The notes: a model not told the origin generated them from the letters alone. A stretch of 47,913 nucleotides of DNA from Rickettsia endosymbiont of Oxypoda opaca (GCA_020881235.1 JAJIYK010000126.1:1-47913), one strand, 5' to 3'. Shown: positions 1 to 9,019, numbered from the stretch's first letter. Numbers and translations are program-made.

Positions 1-96
1 CTATAAAACAGATAACAGCTAAATGGAACATGCCAGTATCAAATTGGGCACTGACAATTTCCCAGCTAGATATTTACTTTCCCAATAGGCTAAATT

Positions 97-214
97 TTGG
101 AAGAGCTTTCTAGTTTGACACAGTTCTATGAACGTTCTCGTTTTTTCTGGATTCCTGCTTTCGCAGGAATGACATATAGCACTTTTCTCGATCCATGTAA
201 CAAGGCCCATATCC
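97..214. repeat. partial palindromic element downstream of ftsZ
   Basis: Right half of a family A palindromic element (terminal repeat of the form GGCGTTGTTGCATGGMTC). Its right terminus reads CGATCCATGTAACAAGGCC near 194-212, and the core contains the palindromic arm ATTCCTGCTTTCGCAGGAAT around 151-170. The left terminus was not recognised. It lies just past the ftsZ stop codon and could act as a 3'-end structure for that transcript. The first 96 bases hold nothing I can call. Confidence 0.6.
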
Positions 215-219
215 TTAAA

Positions 220-1572
220 TCAATCCCTCTTCTTTCTCAAAAAAGCAGGTATATCATGGATATCCGATTCTGCTTTAGTGTCTTGGTCAGTTGAGGTAAC
301 TACAATATTCTTAGAGCGTTCCTGTGTTTGAGAATTTGGCGTTTTTAAAGAGTTCCACATTCTGCCGAATAGCGAAGGTTTTGGACTGTCTTCTACCGGT
401 TTACTTGCCGTATTTACCGGCAAGGTTTGGGTGCTTTCACTTAAATCTTGATTTAAAGAATCGATTATTTCTGCTTCTTCAGTATTATACCGGTTAAAAT
501 CGGGAATTTCTTCTATCTCTATCGATTGTGATATATTTTCGGTATTTTTACCTTCTCGAGATGTTAAAGCAGCTTCATCAGCTAAAGTTTTATGAGCTAT
601 TATTTTATCGGCATCAATGCCGGTTGCCACAACCGATACTCTGACGAGACCGTTTAATTCAGGGTTAAAGGTTGAGCCGAAAATAATATTTGCTTCTAAA
701 TTATCAACCTCTTCTCTAATTCTATTAGCGGCGTTATCAACTTCAAATAAAGTCATATCGGAGCCGCTAATGTTAATTAATACCGCTTTAGCACCTCGCA
801 TTGAACTGTGGTCAAGTAAAGGGTTAGAGATCGCCGCTTCTGCCGCCTTAATAGCTCTATCCTCACCGTTTGCTTCGCCTGTACCCATCATTGCTTTACC
901 CATTTCGCTCATTATGGCTCTAATGTCGGCAAAATCAAGGTTAATAATTCCGGGCATAATCATTAAATCCGTTATACCTCTGACGCCTGCATGAAGTACG
1001 TCATCTGCCATTTTGAAGGCGTCGGAAAATGTCGTTTGCTCATTTGCTATGCGAAATAAATTTTGATTCGGTATAACAATTAAAGTATCGACGAATTGCT
1101 GTAATTCTATCAGCCCTTTATCAGCTGTTTTCATACGATGACCGCCTTCAAAATGAAAAGGTTTAGTCACCACACCGACGGTAAGAATACCTAATTCCTT
1201 AGCAATTTGTGCAATAATGGGTGAAGCACCCGTACCTGTACCGCCACCCATACCGGCGGTGATAAATACCATGTTGCTACCTTCTAGATAGCTACGGATT
1301 TCATCTCTCGATTCTTGTGCGGCAAGTGCCCCGACTTCCGGCGATGCTCCTGCTCCAAGACCTCTAGTAGTTGTGACTCCTAGCTGGATTTTATTATTAC
1401 ATAAAGAATGCTCAAGCGATTGAGCATCGGTATTAGCTACCACAAAGTTAGCACCTTGTAGTTTATCGTTGATCATATTATTTACTGCATTGCTGCCGGC
1501 ACCGCCGACGCCGAAAACCGTGATAACCGGTTTAAGTACTATATTTTCCGGTGCTTTAATGCTTAGAGCCAT
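220..1572 (-). CDS. ftsZ: cell division protein FtsZ
   Basis: Tubulin-like GTPase that polymerises into the cytokinetic Z ring at midcell. The 450-residue product has the N-terminal glycine-rich nucleotide loop ([10 protein letters not shown] at about 21-30) and the tubulin signature GGGTGTG at 109-115. A long variable linker follows from about residue 320, and the end carries the conserved tail DIPAFLRKK that binds FtsA/ZipA-type partners. The length is normal for alphaproteobacterial FtsZ. It is the last gene of a minus-strand run behind vapB-vapC with an 89-bp gap, so some co-transcription with the toxin-antitoxin pair is possible. Identity is certain. Confidence 0.98.
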   Translation of the reverse strand: MALSIKAPENIVLKPVITVFGVGGAGSNAVNNMINDKLQGANFVVANTDAQSLEHSLCNNKIQLGVTTTRGLGAGASPEVGALAAQESRDEIRSYLEGSNMVFITAGMGGGTGTGASPIIAQIAKELGILTVGVVTKPFHFEGGHRMKTADKGLIELQQFVDTLIVIPNQNLFRIANEQTTFSDAFKMADDVLHAGVRGITDLMIMPGIINLDFADIRAIMSEMGKAMMGTGEANGEDRAIKAAEAAISNPLLDHSSMRGAKAVLINISGSDMTLFEVDNAANRIREEVDNLEANIIFGSTFNPELNGLVRVSVVATGIDADKIIAHKTLADEAALTSREGKNTENISQSIEIEEIPDFNRYNTEEAEIIDSLNQDLSESTQTLPVNTASKPVEDSPKPSLFGRMWNSLKTPNSQTQERSKNIVVTSTDQDTKAESDIHDIPAFLRKKRD

Positions 1573-1661
1573 GATAATTTTTACCTAAATAAAGTATTTT
1601 TGCTTAAGTATAATAAAAATTAAGCGATATTGCCATAGTCTTTTGTAAAAAATGTGGATTA

Positions 1662-2078
1662 TTATTCTTTTAATAAAGGTATACCGTTATTATGACATGC
1701 TTTGATTAATGCTTTATCGTTAGTAGCTATAGGAAGTCCTTCATGCATGGCAGTTAGCAAATAAGTTGCATCATATGCAGTAAGATTATTGCTTCTTGCC
1801 CCTTGGATAATTTCATGTATGGAAAAATTAAAATTTGATATGTTAAGAGGTAGAGAATTATATAAATCTATAAATTTAACGGTATCGGCTATATATAATC
1901 TATTACGTTTTTCTGATACTAATAGTGTATTAGTTATTTCAAGTTTCCAAAGAGAAGGTACTGTAGCTCCGTGCTTCATACAATAATTTAACACGAATTT
2001 TGAATAGTCATTATTTTCATCTTCAAAACACCATGTTATAGCTACAGAACAATCTAATATAAAAGAAGGATTATTCAT
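1662..2078 (-). CDS. vapC: VapC-type PIN-domain toxin
   Basis: PIN-domain ribonuclease, the toxin half of a type II toxin-antitoxin pair; family members cleave tRNA or other RNAs using Mg2+ held by acidic residues. The 138-residue product retains all four expected acids: D9 in the N-terminal LDCS motif, E47 (LEITN), D103 (AYDATY) and D121 (ATND). The set looks complete, so the gene is probably intact. The start codon overlaps the end of the antitoxin gene by 4 bp, as expected for a translationally coupled pair. It is close to the VapC subgroup common in Rickettsia. The RNA target cannot be predicted. Confidence 0.9.
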   Translation of the reverse strand: MNNPSFILDCSVAITWCFEDENNDYSKFVLNYCMKHGATVPSLWKLEITNTLLVSEKRNRLYIADTVKFIDLYNSLPLNISNFNFSIHEIIQGARSNNLTAYDATYLLTAMHEGLPIATNDKALIKACHNNGIPLLKE

Positions 2079-2323
2079 CTTCTACCTTCATCTCTAAGCT
2101 CTTTAATAGTATAAGGTGCTAATGTCTTGCCTTTACTAAATTCAGCAAATTTTTCCACAATATTCTCTATTTTAGGTCTTTCTGTTATAGGTATCAGCTT
2201 TGCAACCGGCGTATTATGTTTACAGATGGTAATTTGTTCGCCGTCTTGTACACGTTGTATAAGATTTGAGAAATGAGTTTTTGCTTCAAATAAATTAATT
2301 TGATTAGGTAGATGTTGTTTCAT
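2075..2323 (-). CDS. vapB: VapB/Phd-type antitoxin
   Basis: Antitoxin partner of the PIN toxin that follows it. The 82-residue product has a Phd/YefM-like N-terminal fold: the stretch NLFEAKTHFSNLIQRVQDGE, then ITICKHNTPVAKLIPI, is typical of the DNA-binding half. The C-terminal part, roughly residues 50-82, should wrap around the toxin. Such antitoxins usually repress their own promoter together with the toxin. The 44-bp gap to fumC holds a short inverted repeat that could be the operator. Confidence 0.88.
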   Translation of the reverse strand: MKQHLPNQINLFEAKTHFSNLIQRVQDGEQITICKHNTPVAKLIPITERPKIENIVEKFAEFSKGKTLAPYTIKELRDEGRR

Positions 2324-2344
2324 ATAGATAATATAATAAATTAA

Positions 2345-2361
2345 ACTAGTCTTATGCTAGT
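2345..2361. promoter_or_regulatory. possible vapBC operator (inverted repeat)
   Basis: The arms ACTAG (2345-2349) and CTAGT (2357-2361) form a small inverted repeat in the short gap between the vapB start and the fumC stop. Phd/YefM-type antitoxins bind such palindromes to autoregulate. Only the position and symmetry support this call. Confidence 0.25.
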
Positions 2362-2367
2362 CTATCT

Positions 2368-3765
2368 TTATTTCTTAATATTGTCAACCATATTTTCGGC
2401 TACTACTATTTTATCAAATTCCTCTGCCGATAATAGATTTAATTGCAGTGCTGCCTGTTTTAATGTGATTCCTTGTCTATAAGCTTCTTTAGCAATTTTT
2501 GCGGCATTATCATAACCGATATGAGGATTAAGAGCGGTCACCAGCATAAGGGATTGTTCACGTAAATTATTAATCCGTTCTATGTTAGGCTCAAGTCCTT
2601 TTATACAATGTGAGACAAAGCTGTTAACGCTATCCGAGAGTAACCCGATAGATTGGAGAATATTATAGATTATAACCGGTTTGAAAACATTAAGTTCAAG
2701 ATGACCGTTTGAGCCGGCAATCGTCACGGTTACGTGATTACCCATTACTTGCGTACAGACCATTGTTAAAGCTTCGACTTGCGTTGGGTTAACTTTGCCG
2801 GGCATGATAGAGGAACCCGGTTCATTTTCCGGTAGATGTAGCTCACCGAAGCCACATCTTGGACCGGAGCCGAGCAGTCTTATATCATTGGCTATTTTCA
2901 TTAAGCTTACTGCAATAGTATTAAGCGTGCCGGAAAATTCCACTAATGCATCATGAGAGGCTAGTGCTTCAAATTTGTTAGGAGCGGTTTTAAAAGGATA
3001 TTTAGTATGCTGTGCTACTTTCTCGGCAAATTTTATGTCAAATCCTGCAGGTGAATTTATACCGGTGCCGACAGCCGTCCCCCCTTGTGCAAGCAGATAA
3101 ACTTTTTTAAGTGCGTCTTCTATTCGCTCTAATGCATAAGCAATTTGAGTAATATAGCCGGAAAATTCTTGTTTTAAGGTTATAGGAGTAGCATCTTGTA
3201 GGTGAGTACGTCCTATTTTAATTATATGTTGCCAATTTTGTGATTTATCTTGCAAGCTAGTTAATAAATTTGTAAGTGCCGGTATTAGCTGCTCTTTCGT
3301 TGCAAGTACGGTTGCTATATGCATAGCGGTTGGGAAAGAGTCATTTGACGATTGCCCTTTATTGACGTGGTCGTTAGGATGTACAGGGGATTTACCGCCT
3401 TTCTTGCCGGTTAATTCTTCGTTAGCAATAGAGGCTATTACCTCATTCATATTCATATTAGTTTGCGTACCCGATCCCGTTTGCCATACTACTAGCGGAA
3501 AATTGTCGCTAAATTCGCCGTTTAATATCCTATCGGCAGCTCTATCTATTGCACCTGCTATTTTAGGTTCAAGGCTACCTAATTCTTGATTGACTATTGC
3601 AGCACATTTTTTTAAAATCGCTAAAGAGTGAATTAAAATTAAGGGCATTTTCTGCCCGCCTATCTTAAAATTTTCTAAAGATCTTTGAGTTTGTGCCCCC
3701 CAATAAAATTGATTGTCTATTTTAACTTCACCGAATGAATCTGTTTCCGTCCTATAATTTTTCAT
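2368..3765 (-). CDS. fumC: class II fumarate hydratase
   Basis: Fumarase C reversibly hydrates fumarate to L-malate in the TCA cycle and needs no Fe-S cluster. The 465-residue product has the superfamily signature [11 protein letters not shown] at 317-327, which carries the catalytic serine S318. It also has the substrate-binding stretches [10 protein letters not shown] near 97-106, [14 protein letters not shown] near 129-142 and [10 protein letters not shown] near 185-194. Length is standard. Its start codon lies within the last 14 bp of the upstream unknown gene, so the two are probably translationally coupled. Confidence 0.98.
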   Translation of the reverse strand: MKNYRTETDSFGEVKIDNQFYWGAQTQRSLENFKIGGQKMPLILIHSLAILKKCAAIVNQELGSLEPKIAGAIDRAADRILNGEFSDNFPLVVWQTGSGTQTNMNMNEVIASIANEELTGKKGGKSPVHPNDHVNKGQSSNDSFPTAMHIATVLATKEQLIPALTNLLTSLQDKSQNWQHIIKIGRTHLQDATPITLKQEFSGYITQIAYALERIEDALKKVYLLAQGGTAVGTGINSPAGFDIKFAEKVAQHTKYPFKTAPNKFEALASHDALVEFSGTLNTIAVSLMKIANDIRLLGSGPRCGFGELHLPENEPGSSIMPGKVNPTQVEALTMVCTQVMGNHVTVTIAGSNGHLELNVFKPVIIYNILQSIGLLSDSVNSFVSHCIKGLEPNIERINNLREQSLMLVTALNPHIGYDNAAKIAKEAYRQGITLKQAALQLNLLSAEEFDKIVVAENMVDNIKK

Positions 3766-4207
3766 ATGTAATGTATAATTTAATTTTCTCGTGAAAATGA
3801 TCGCTTATTGCTTCTAACCCTAGTTGTTTACATAATTTTGCAAAACTATAATATAATTTATCCTTTAAGGAAGAAGTTGCTAAGTTATTAGAAATAAAAG
3901 CTAAAGTGTTATCTAGCATAATATCATGGTTAAAATTATAAAATTTCTGCCATTGGTGTATGTCTCGGTCGGTAGATAAATCATTGCTCGGATAGGCTAT
4001 ATTTTCAATTATTGCCTTACCTCGATATATATCAAACGTTATTTCGTTAATTAAATTTTTGTTTTTTAAATTATTAATTACATCATCAAGAAATTTACCA
4101 AGTATTTCTTTAGTAATTTCTTTTTCTTTTAACTCTTTTATAAACTTATCTAACTGCTTCTCAAAATTTTCAATAATTTTTTTATTTCGTTCTACGTTTT
4201 TCGGCAT
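3752..4207 (-). CDS. conserved hypothetical protein, Rickettsia type
   Basis: I cannot assign a function. The 151-residue product is lysine-rich, with a strongly charged helical N-terminal third (residues 1-55, repeated [19 protein letters not shown] segments, probably coiled coil). The second half is more globular, with no signal peptide or membrane segment. It overlaps the start of fumC by 14 bp and is translated ahead of it. Codon use matches the neighbours. It may belong to a rickettsial family of unknown function. Confidence 0.75.
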   Translation of the reverse strand: MPKNVERNKKIIENFEKQLDKFIKELKEKEITKEILGKFLDDVINNLKNKNLINEITFDIYRGKAIIENIAYPSNDLSTDRDIHQWQKFYNFNHDIMLDNTLAFISNNLATSSLKDKLYYSFAKLCKQLGLEAISDHFHEKIKLYITYEKL

Positions 4208-4274
4208 GACGCACTCTTATTTAGTTTATTATAAAAAGTTATGAGTTTGTATAAAGCTGTATTTTGCACTCAAT

Positions 4275-4317
4275 TATAATATGATACTTAAATAAGCTAT
4301 TTAAGTATCATATTATA
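4275..4317. terminator. perfect 20-bp AT-rich hairpin downstream of rlmB
   Basis: Arms 4275-4294 and 4298-4317 are perfect complements over 20 bp around a 3-base loop (AGC). The core of the arm is ATGATACTTAAATA. It sits between the rlmB stop and the start of the next minus-strand gene, so a terminator or 3'-end stabiliser for rlmB is the simplest reading. There is no clear U-tract on either strand, so an operator for the downstream gene is also possible. Confidence 0.55.
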
Positions 4318-4374
4318 GTAGACTACTCTTTCCCTGCTAAGTAAACAAAAAATGAACAAAACATAATATTTTAT

Positions 4375-5112
4375 TTACTTAGGATGTTTTGTATATAACA
4401 AATGAAAAATTATAGAAGCGGCATTTGATACGTTCAGGCTTTCTACCTTATTGGCAATAGGTATTTTTACTAAATAGTCGCATGTTTCTCTAACTAGCCT
4501 TCTCATTCCTTTATCTTCTGAGCCGAGTACGACGACGATTTTATCCGAAAATAAATTATCGTTAAAAGAATTAGTTCCTCCCGAGTCAAGCCCGATAATC
4601 CAAAAGCCTTGTTTTTTAAGATATTCCATAGCTGTGCGTAAATTAGTAACTTTTATAACTTGTACTAGCTCCAAAGTACCTGAAGCCGCTTTAGCAATCA
4701 TTGCGTTTTCATCCGGAGCATTATCTGCCGGTAATATTACGGTATTAATTCCAAAGGCGGCGGCACTACGAATAATTGCACCGATATTTTGAGGGTCGGT
4801 TACTTGGTCAAGAATTGCAATTCTACAATTCGGATTATTGACGTCGATATCTTCGATATTATTAGAAAAAATAGTCTTAACTTTAGCTGCTATTCCTTGA
4901 TGAATATGGCTTGGTTCTAAAAGTTTAGATAAAAAATCGTTAGTAATAATTTTATAAGGGTAAGGGCTTATTAATTCCTTGTTAGCATTAAAAATATCAG
5001 AGGTACAAAAGACGCTTTCAATTTGACGTTTTGGATTTCTAAGAGCTGAATATACAGGGTGTTTGCCGTAAAGATAATAAAAATTTTTAGAGTTAGGCTC
5101 TTTATTTCTCAT
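4375..5112 (-). CDS. rlmB: 23S rRNA (guanosine-2'-O-)-methyltransferase RlmB-like (SpoU family)
   Basis: SPOUT-class methyltransferase that uses S-adenosylmethionine to 2'-O-methylate a guanosine of 23S rRNA. The 245-residue product has an N-terminal L30e-like substrate domain (about 1-85, YYLYGKHPVYSALRNPKRQI). The SpoU motifs follow: motif 1 LDQVTDPQNIGAIIRSAAAFG, motif 2 VVLGSEDKGMRRLVRETCD, motif 3 KIPI...VESLNVSNAASIIF, which form the knotted SAM site. The closest family is RlmB; a tRNA-specific TrmH paralogue is less likely given the N-terminal domain. It is divergent from the tRNA-Tyr/tuf unit. Confidence 0.9.
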   Translation of the reverse strand: MRNKEPNSKNFYYLYGKHPVYSALRNPKRQIESVFCTSDIFNANKELISPYPYKIITNDFLSKLLEPSHIHQGIAAKVKTIFSNNIEDIDVNNPNCRIAILDQVTDPQNIGAIIRSAAAFGINTVILPADNAPDENAMIAKAASGTLELVQVIKVTNLRTAMEYLKKQGFWIIGLDSGGTNSFNDNLFSDKIVVVLGSEDKGMRRLVRETCDYLVKIPIANKVESLNVSNAASIIFHLLYTKHPK

Positions 5113-5140
5113 GTTATTAAAAACCTAGAGTAATTTGTTC

Positions 5141-5167
5141 TTGACACAAACTACTATTTATTATAGA
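5141..5167 (+). promoter_or_regulatory. candidate promoter of the tRNA-Tyr/tRNA-Gly/tuf unit
   Basis: A perfect -35 hexamer TTGACA (5141-5146) is followed after 15 bp by TATAGA (5162-5167). The spacing is shorter than ideal. It lies in the divergent gap between rlmB and tRNA-Tyr and is the only good -35 match there. Confidence 0.4.
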
Positions 5168-5300
5168 AACTTACAACTAAATAAACGTGCTAGCTGCTGT
5201 TTGTTTATTTGATGATTCGGCAAAAGATTTTATTAAATCCTATACTAATTTCTATTGTACTTTACAGTGAATTAGTCTATTTAATACAGTAATCTTTGTA

Positions 5301-5386
5301 GGAGGGGTGGCCGAGTGGTCAATGGCAGCAGACTGTAAATCTGCCCGCGTAAGCGTACGAAGGTTCAAATCCTTCTCCCTCCACCA
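5301..5386 (+). tRNA. tRNA-Tyr (GTA)
   Basis: Full cloverleaf with a 7-bp acceptor stem (GGAGGGG with TCCCTCC), the long class II variable arm expected for tyrosine, and anticodon loop CTGTAAA, giving anticodon GTA. The 3' CCA is encoded (5384-5386). It stands directly upstream of tRNA-Gly and tuf, as in bacterial tufB units. Confidence 0.97.
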
Positions 5387-5409
5387 CACTAAATGGTTCG
5401 GAGAAGCGT

Positions 5410-5483
5410 GCGGGTGTAGTTCAATGGTAGAACTCCAGCCTTCCAAGCTGGTTGCGTGGGTTCGATTCCCATCACCCGCTCCA
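5410..5483 (+). tRNA. tRNA-Gly (TCC)
   Basis: Acceptor stem GCGGGTG pairs with CACCCGC. The anticodon stem-loop is CCAGC-CTTCCAA-GCTGG, giving anticodon TCC. CCA is encoded. It lies 23 bp after tRNA-Tyr and about 100 bp before tuf, so the three are probably co-transcribed. Confidence 0.97.
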
Positions 5484-5585
5484 GATATTTAGTAATAAAG
5501 TTTGTGAAGATTTAGCAAGATAAATGAATATGCACTTTAAAAATCAGTTTGTATTAAACCTAAAAAATTGTAGAGAGTAAATAAT

Positions 5586-6770
5586 ATGGCAAAAGCAAAG
5601 TTTGAAAGAAACAAACCACATGTTAATATAGGTACTATCGGTCACGTAGATCACGGTAAAACTTCTTTAACGGCGGCAATAACAATAGTGCTTTCCAAAG
5701 AAGGCGGAGCAAAGGCGACAGCTTATGATCAAATCGATGCGGCTCCTGAAGAAAAGGAGAGGGGTATAACAATCTCTACTGCGCATGTGGAATATGAAAC
5801 TAAAGCTAGGCATTATGCTCACGTAGATTGCCCAGGACATGCCGACTATGTAAAAAATATGATAACGGGTGCCGCTCAAATGGATGGAGCGATACTTGTT
5901 GTTTCTGCTGCTGACGGTCCAATGCCTCAAACCAGAGAACATATATTGTTAGCTAAGCAAGTAGGCGTTCCGGCTATGGTCGTCTTTTTAAATAAAGTGG
6001 ATATGGTCGATGATCCTGAATTACTAGAATTAGTTGAAATGGAAGTAAGAGAGTTATTATCAAAATACGGTTTTCCCGGAGATGATATACCTTTTATTAA
6101 AGGTTCTGCACTTCAAGCGTTAGAAGGTAAGCCTGAAGGGGAAAAAGCTATTCATGAATTAATGGATGCCGTAGATAGCTATATTCCTCAGCCGAAAAGA
6201 GAAACTGAAAAGCCGTTCTTAATGCCGATAGAAGATGTATTTTCTATCTCCGGAAGAGGTACTGTTGTAACTGGTAGGATTGAAGCCGGTATAGTAAAAG
6301 TCGGTGATTCTATAGAAATAGTTGGCATAAACGATACTCAAGCTAGTACTTGTACAGGCGTTGAAATGTTTAGAAAGCTTCTTGATAGCGGAGAAGCAGG
6401 GGATAATGTCGGTATATTACTACGTGGTACAAAAAGAGAGGAAGTTCAAAGAGGGCAAGTACTGGCGAAGCCCGGTAGTATAACCCCGCATGATGAATTT
6501 GAAGCCGAAGTATATGTGCTTACCAAAGATGAAGGTGGGCGTCATACTCCATTTACTAATAATTATCGTCCACAATTCTATTTTAGAACAACGGATGTTA
6601 CCGGTACAATAGAATTGCCGGCTGATAAACAGATGGTTATGCCTGGAGATAATGCTAATTTTAAAGTTAAGCTAATTTCTCCAATTGCTATGCAGGAAGG
6701 GCTGAAATTCTCTATTCGCGAAGGCGGCAAGACGGTCGGAGCAGGCGTTGTATCAAAAATTATAAAATAA
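5586..6770 (+). CDS. tuf: translation elongation factor Tu
   Basis: GTPase that delivers aminoacyl-tRNA to the ribosomal A site. The 394-residue product shows the G1 loop GHVDHGKT near residues 19-26, G3 DCPGHADY, G4 NKVD and the two C-terminal beta-barrel domains, with normal length. A clear AGAG ribosome binding site precedes ATG. Upstream it has the tRNA-Tyr/tRNA-Gly pair typical of tufB; downstream it has rpsJ, typical of tufA. This hybrid context is known from R. prowazekii and is explained by recombination between ancestral tuf copies. A terminator follows, so at least part of its transcript ends before rpsJ. Confidence 0.99.
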   Translation: MAKAKFERNKPHVNIGTIGHVDHGKTSLTAAITIVLSKEGGAKATAYDQIDAAPEEKERGITISTAHVEYETKARHYAHVDCPGHADYVKNMITGAAQMDGAILVVSAADGPMPQTREHILLAKQVGVPAMVVFLNKVDMVDDPELLELVEMEVRELLSKYGFPGDDIPFIKGSALQALEGKPEGEKAIHELMDAVDSYIPQPKRETEKPFLMPIEDVFSISGRGTVVTGRIEAGIVKVGDSIEIVGINDTQASTCTGVEMFRKLLDSGEAGDNVGILLRGTKREEVQRGQVLAKPGSITPHDEFEAEVYVLTKDEGGRHTPFTNNYRPQFYFRTTDVTGTIELPADKQMVMPGDNANFKVKLISPIAMQEGLKFSIREGGKTVGAGVVSKIIK

Positions 6771-6778
6771 GTTGTTTC

Positions 6779-6819
6779 ATAAATGCTCATTACCTTGTAT
6801 AATGGGCATTTATTATTTT
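6779..6819 (+). terminator. terminator after tuf
   Basis: A 13-bp stem (arms 6779-6791 and 6801-6813, one G-U pair, core AAATGCTCATT/AATGGGCATTT) with a 9-base loop, followed by a T-rich stretch. It is placed 9 bp after the tuf stop codon. It could separate tuf from the S10 operon or only attenuate read-through. Confidence 0.7.
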
Positions 6820-6838
6820 GAGATATATTTAAGGATAC

Positions 6839-6925
6839 TGCTCGTATCTTGAGAATTAGATTTTACAAACAATTCTTGAAAGATGAGCAATATATTTTTA
6901 ATAATCTTGCTGTTTGTAAATAAGG
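6839..6925 (+). promoter_or_regulatory. structured rpsJ leader (candidate pseudoknot/attenuator of the S10 operon)
   Basis: Arms 6839-6857 and 6871-6889 form a long stem (TGCTC/GAGCA, ATCTT/AAGAT, AGAATT/AATTCT, with small bulges) around a 13-base loop. The loop bases 6862-6870 are perfectly complementary to 6912-6920 (GTTTGTAAA), which end 1 base before the AAGG ribosome binding site (6922-6925) of rpsJ. The layout allows an H-type pseudoknot that would crowd the ribosome binding site. A U-rich stretch after the first stem could alternatively make it a terminator. The fold was read by eye only. Confidence 0.5.
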
Positions 6926-6933
6926 TTTACTAA

Positions 6934-7257
6934 ATGAAAAATAGTCAAAAAATCAAAATTCGTTTAAAGTCATTTGATCATCGTATTCTTGATCAAGCTA
7001 CGAAAGAAATAGTCGGTGCTGTTAAAAGAACCGGTGCTGATGTTAGCGGACCTATTCCTCTACCTAGAATGATTGAAAGATTTACCGTAAATAGATCTCC
7101 TCACGTACATATAAAGTCAAGAGAACAATTCGAGATTAGAACCCAAAAAAGATTGCTTATTATAAGCTATCCAACGCCGCAAACCGTTGATGCTTTAAAG
7201 AAAGTTGATTTGCCTGCCGGTATTGACGTTGAGATCAAATTAGAGAGTGGGGAGTAA
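6934..7257 (+). CDS. rpsJ: 30S ribosomal protein S10
   Basis: Small-subunit head protein, also the NusE subunit of antitermination complexes. The 107-residue product contains the S10 signature region ([20 protein letters not shown]) and the C-terminal VEIKL ending. First gene of the S10 operon here. AAGG lies 8 bases before ATG, and the leader is highly structured. The stop codon shares a base with the rplC start (TAATG), giving tight coupling. Confidence 0.99.
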   Translation: MKNSQKIKIRLKSFDHRILDQATKEIVGAVKRTGADVSGPIPLPRMIERFTVNRSPHVHIKSREQFEIRTQKRLLIISYPTPQTVDALKKVDLPAGIDVEIKLESGE

Positions 7258-7904
7258 TGAGAACTGGTATAATCGCCCAAAAAATCGGTATGACTTCAGT
7301 ATTTAATGAAAAGGGAGAGAGGGTTACTCTTACCTTAGTAAAGGTTGATAACTGTCAAGTTGTTGGGCATAAAACTGAAGAAAAACATGGCTATAATGCT
7401 ATAGTTATCGGCGTAAAAGATAAAAAAATATCGAGAGTAACTAAGCCGCTAAAGCAAATATTTGCGAATGCTAAAGTACCGCCTAAAGTTAAATTAAAAG
7501 AATTTAGAGTTTCTAAAGACAATTTTATTGATATAGCTGCTAATTTAGAAGTGGATCATTTTACCGCCGGTCAATTTATTGACGTGTCTGGAACTACTAT
7601 AGGTAAAGGATTTGCCGGTAGTATGAAAAGACATAATTTTAGAGGGCTTGAGGCTTCTCACGGTGTGTCGATATCTCATCGTTCTCATGGTTCTACCGGT
7701 GGAAGACAAGACCCGGGTAAAGTTTTTAAGGGTAAGAAAATGGCCGGACATATGGGATGTCAAAAAATTACTATTCAGAATCTAAAAATATTCGGAGTTG
7801 ATAAAGAACGTGGGGTTATTATGATTAGCGGCAGTATTCCTGGTTCTAAAGGTTCTTATCTTTGCATTAAAGATGCAATAAAAAAGGCATCAATAACGAT
7901 ATAA
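7257..7904 (+). CDS. rplC: 50S ribosomal protein L3
   Basis: Early-assembly 23S rRNA binding protein near the peptidyl transferase centre. The 215-residue product has the L3 motif [15 protein letters not shown] followed by [20 protein letters not shown], including the glutamine (GGRQDPG) that is methylated in many bacteria. Its start overlaps the rpsJ stop by one base. Unlike in most genomes it is not directly followed by rplD: a 491-bp gap with palindromic repeats intervenes. Confidence 0.99.
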   Translation: MRTGIIAQKIGMTSVFNEKGERVTLTLVKVDNCQVVGHKTEEKHGYNAIVIGVKDKKISRVTKPLKQIFANAKVPPKVKLKEFRVSKDNFIDIAANLEVDHFTAGQFIDVSGTTIGKGFAGSMKRHNFRGLEASHGVSISHRSHGSTGGRQDPGKVFKGKKMAGHMGCQKITIQNLKIFGVDKERGVIMISGSIPGSKGSYLCIKDAIKKASITI

Positions 7905-7982
7905 ATTTAAGAGAATAGTTAAAACTACTGTGTAATTGGTAAGCACAGTGAAGTAATTTGAACGTCGTTCAGTAAGGCGTAT

Positions 7983-8349
7983 GGCGTTGTTATGTGGCTC
8001 GAAAAATGGTTTCAATGTCATACCGTGGCTTGATCCTGTGTTGTACGAACGTTAAAGAAAAGGCTGTGTCATGCCGTGACTTGATCACGGCATCCAGAAA
8101 AATAAAGCCATATTAGGCTTATTTTAGAGTCTTTTTATGACATTATAAACTGGATTCCGTGGTCGAAGCCGTCGTTTGCATAGCTCGAATTTTTGATGTC
8201 ATTCTAGCTAAAGGCGGGGATCCAGAAAAAACACTTAAAATAAGCAAAATATATATAAAAATTTACTATATAATTCGCTTAAATATTTTCTGGATTCCCG
8301 CCTACGCGGGAATGACATACGGCACTTTTTTAGAGCCATACAACAGCCA
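7983..8349. repeat. nested palindromic elements between rplC and rplD
   Basis: Composite of at least two elements. A family A left terminus starts at 7983 (GGCGTTGTTATGTGGCTCG) and a right terminus ends near 8348 (GAGCCATACAACAGCC). Inside, the word GGCTTGATC (8027-8035) is followed by a family B left end (CTGTGTTGTACGAACG, from 8036). The family B right end is missing: the sequence switches at about 8170 to another family A left-like end and a GGGAAT-type palindromic arm. The outer flanks do not show a clear 9-bp duplication. A separate small hairpin (ACTGTG/CACAGT, 7927-7949) lies before it. The gap interrupts the S10 operon. Confidence 0.8.
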
Positions 8350-8395
8350 TTATTTACTCGTAATTACGGTTAGAAGATATATAGGTTAAACAAAT

Positions 8396-9019
8396 ATGAA
8401 GACTAAAATATTAAATCTTGCAAACGAAGAAGTAGGCGAGATTAATTTAGATAAAGATATATTTGCTTTGGAATTCATCAGAGAAGATATTATAAAGCTT
8501 GTTGTTGATTGGCAACGTGTTAAGGCGATGTCCGGCACTCACCAAACTAAAACGGTATCAGGGGTATCCGGTACTACAAAAAAACCGTTTAAGCAAAAAG
8601 GTACTGGTAACGCGAGACAAGGCTCACTCAGGTCTGCTCAAATGCGTGGCGGTGGCGTAGCTCACGGTCCGGTATCAAGAAGCCATGCAACAAAATTGCC
8701 TAAAAAAGTTAGAAAACTTGGGTTGATGCATGCTTTATCAGGGAAATTGGCTGAAGGAAAATTATTAGTAATAAATTCTTTAAAGCTAGATGAGCCGAAA
8801 ACTTCTATCCTTGCAAATATATTAAGTAAATTTCAAGGAAAAAGCTTTTTTGTAATTGACGGAAATGAGGTTGACGTTAATTTTTCCTTAGCGGCAAAAA
8901 ATATTCATAATACAATAGTGGTTCCGCAAATAGGCACAAATGTTTACGATATAATACGTCATGAATATGTGTTGATATCACAAGAGGCGGTTGATGTTTT
9001 AGAAAAGAGGTTAAAATGA
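8396..9019 (+). CDS. rplD: 50S ribosomal protein L4
   Basis: 23S rRNA binding protein lining the exit tunnel; in some bacteria it represses the S10 operon at the leader. The 207-residue product has the long basic tunnel loop (GTTKKPFKQKGTGNARQGSLRS near 60-80), then GGGVAHGP. It is the first gene after the palindromic insertion block, so its expression depends on read-through or on a promoter in that block. The start overlaps into rplW by ATGA. Confidence 0.98.
   Translation: MKTKILNLANEEVGEINLDKDIFALEFIREDIIKLVVDWQRVKAMSGTHQTKTVSGVSGTTKKPFKQKGTGNARQGSLRSAQMRGGGVAHGPVSRSHATKLPKKVRKLGLMHALSGKLAEGKLLVINSLKLDEPKTSILANILSKFQGKSFFVIDGNEVDVNFSLAAKNIHNTIVVPQIGTNVYDIIRHEYVLISQEAVDVLEKRLK

Noticed and set aside
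617..994. 125-codon open frame on the plus strand inside ftsZ
   Set aside because: Antisense shadow of ftsZ with no own start signal.
5252..5492. Open frames on both strands over the tRNA-Tyr/tRNA-Gly region
   Set aside because: They translate tRNA sequence; the two tRNAs explain the region fully.
8159..8389. 76-codon open frame between rplC and rplD
   Set aside because: Translation of palindromic repeat sequence (FWIPAYAGMT-type peptide common to such repeats).
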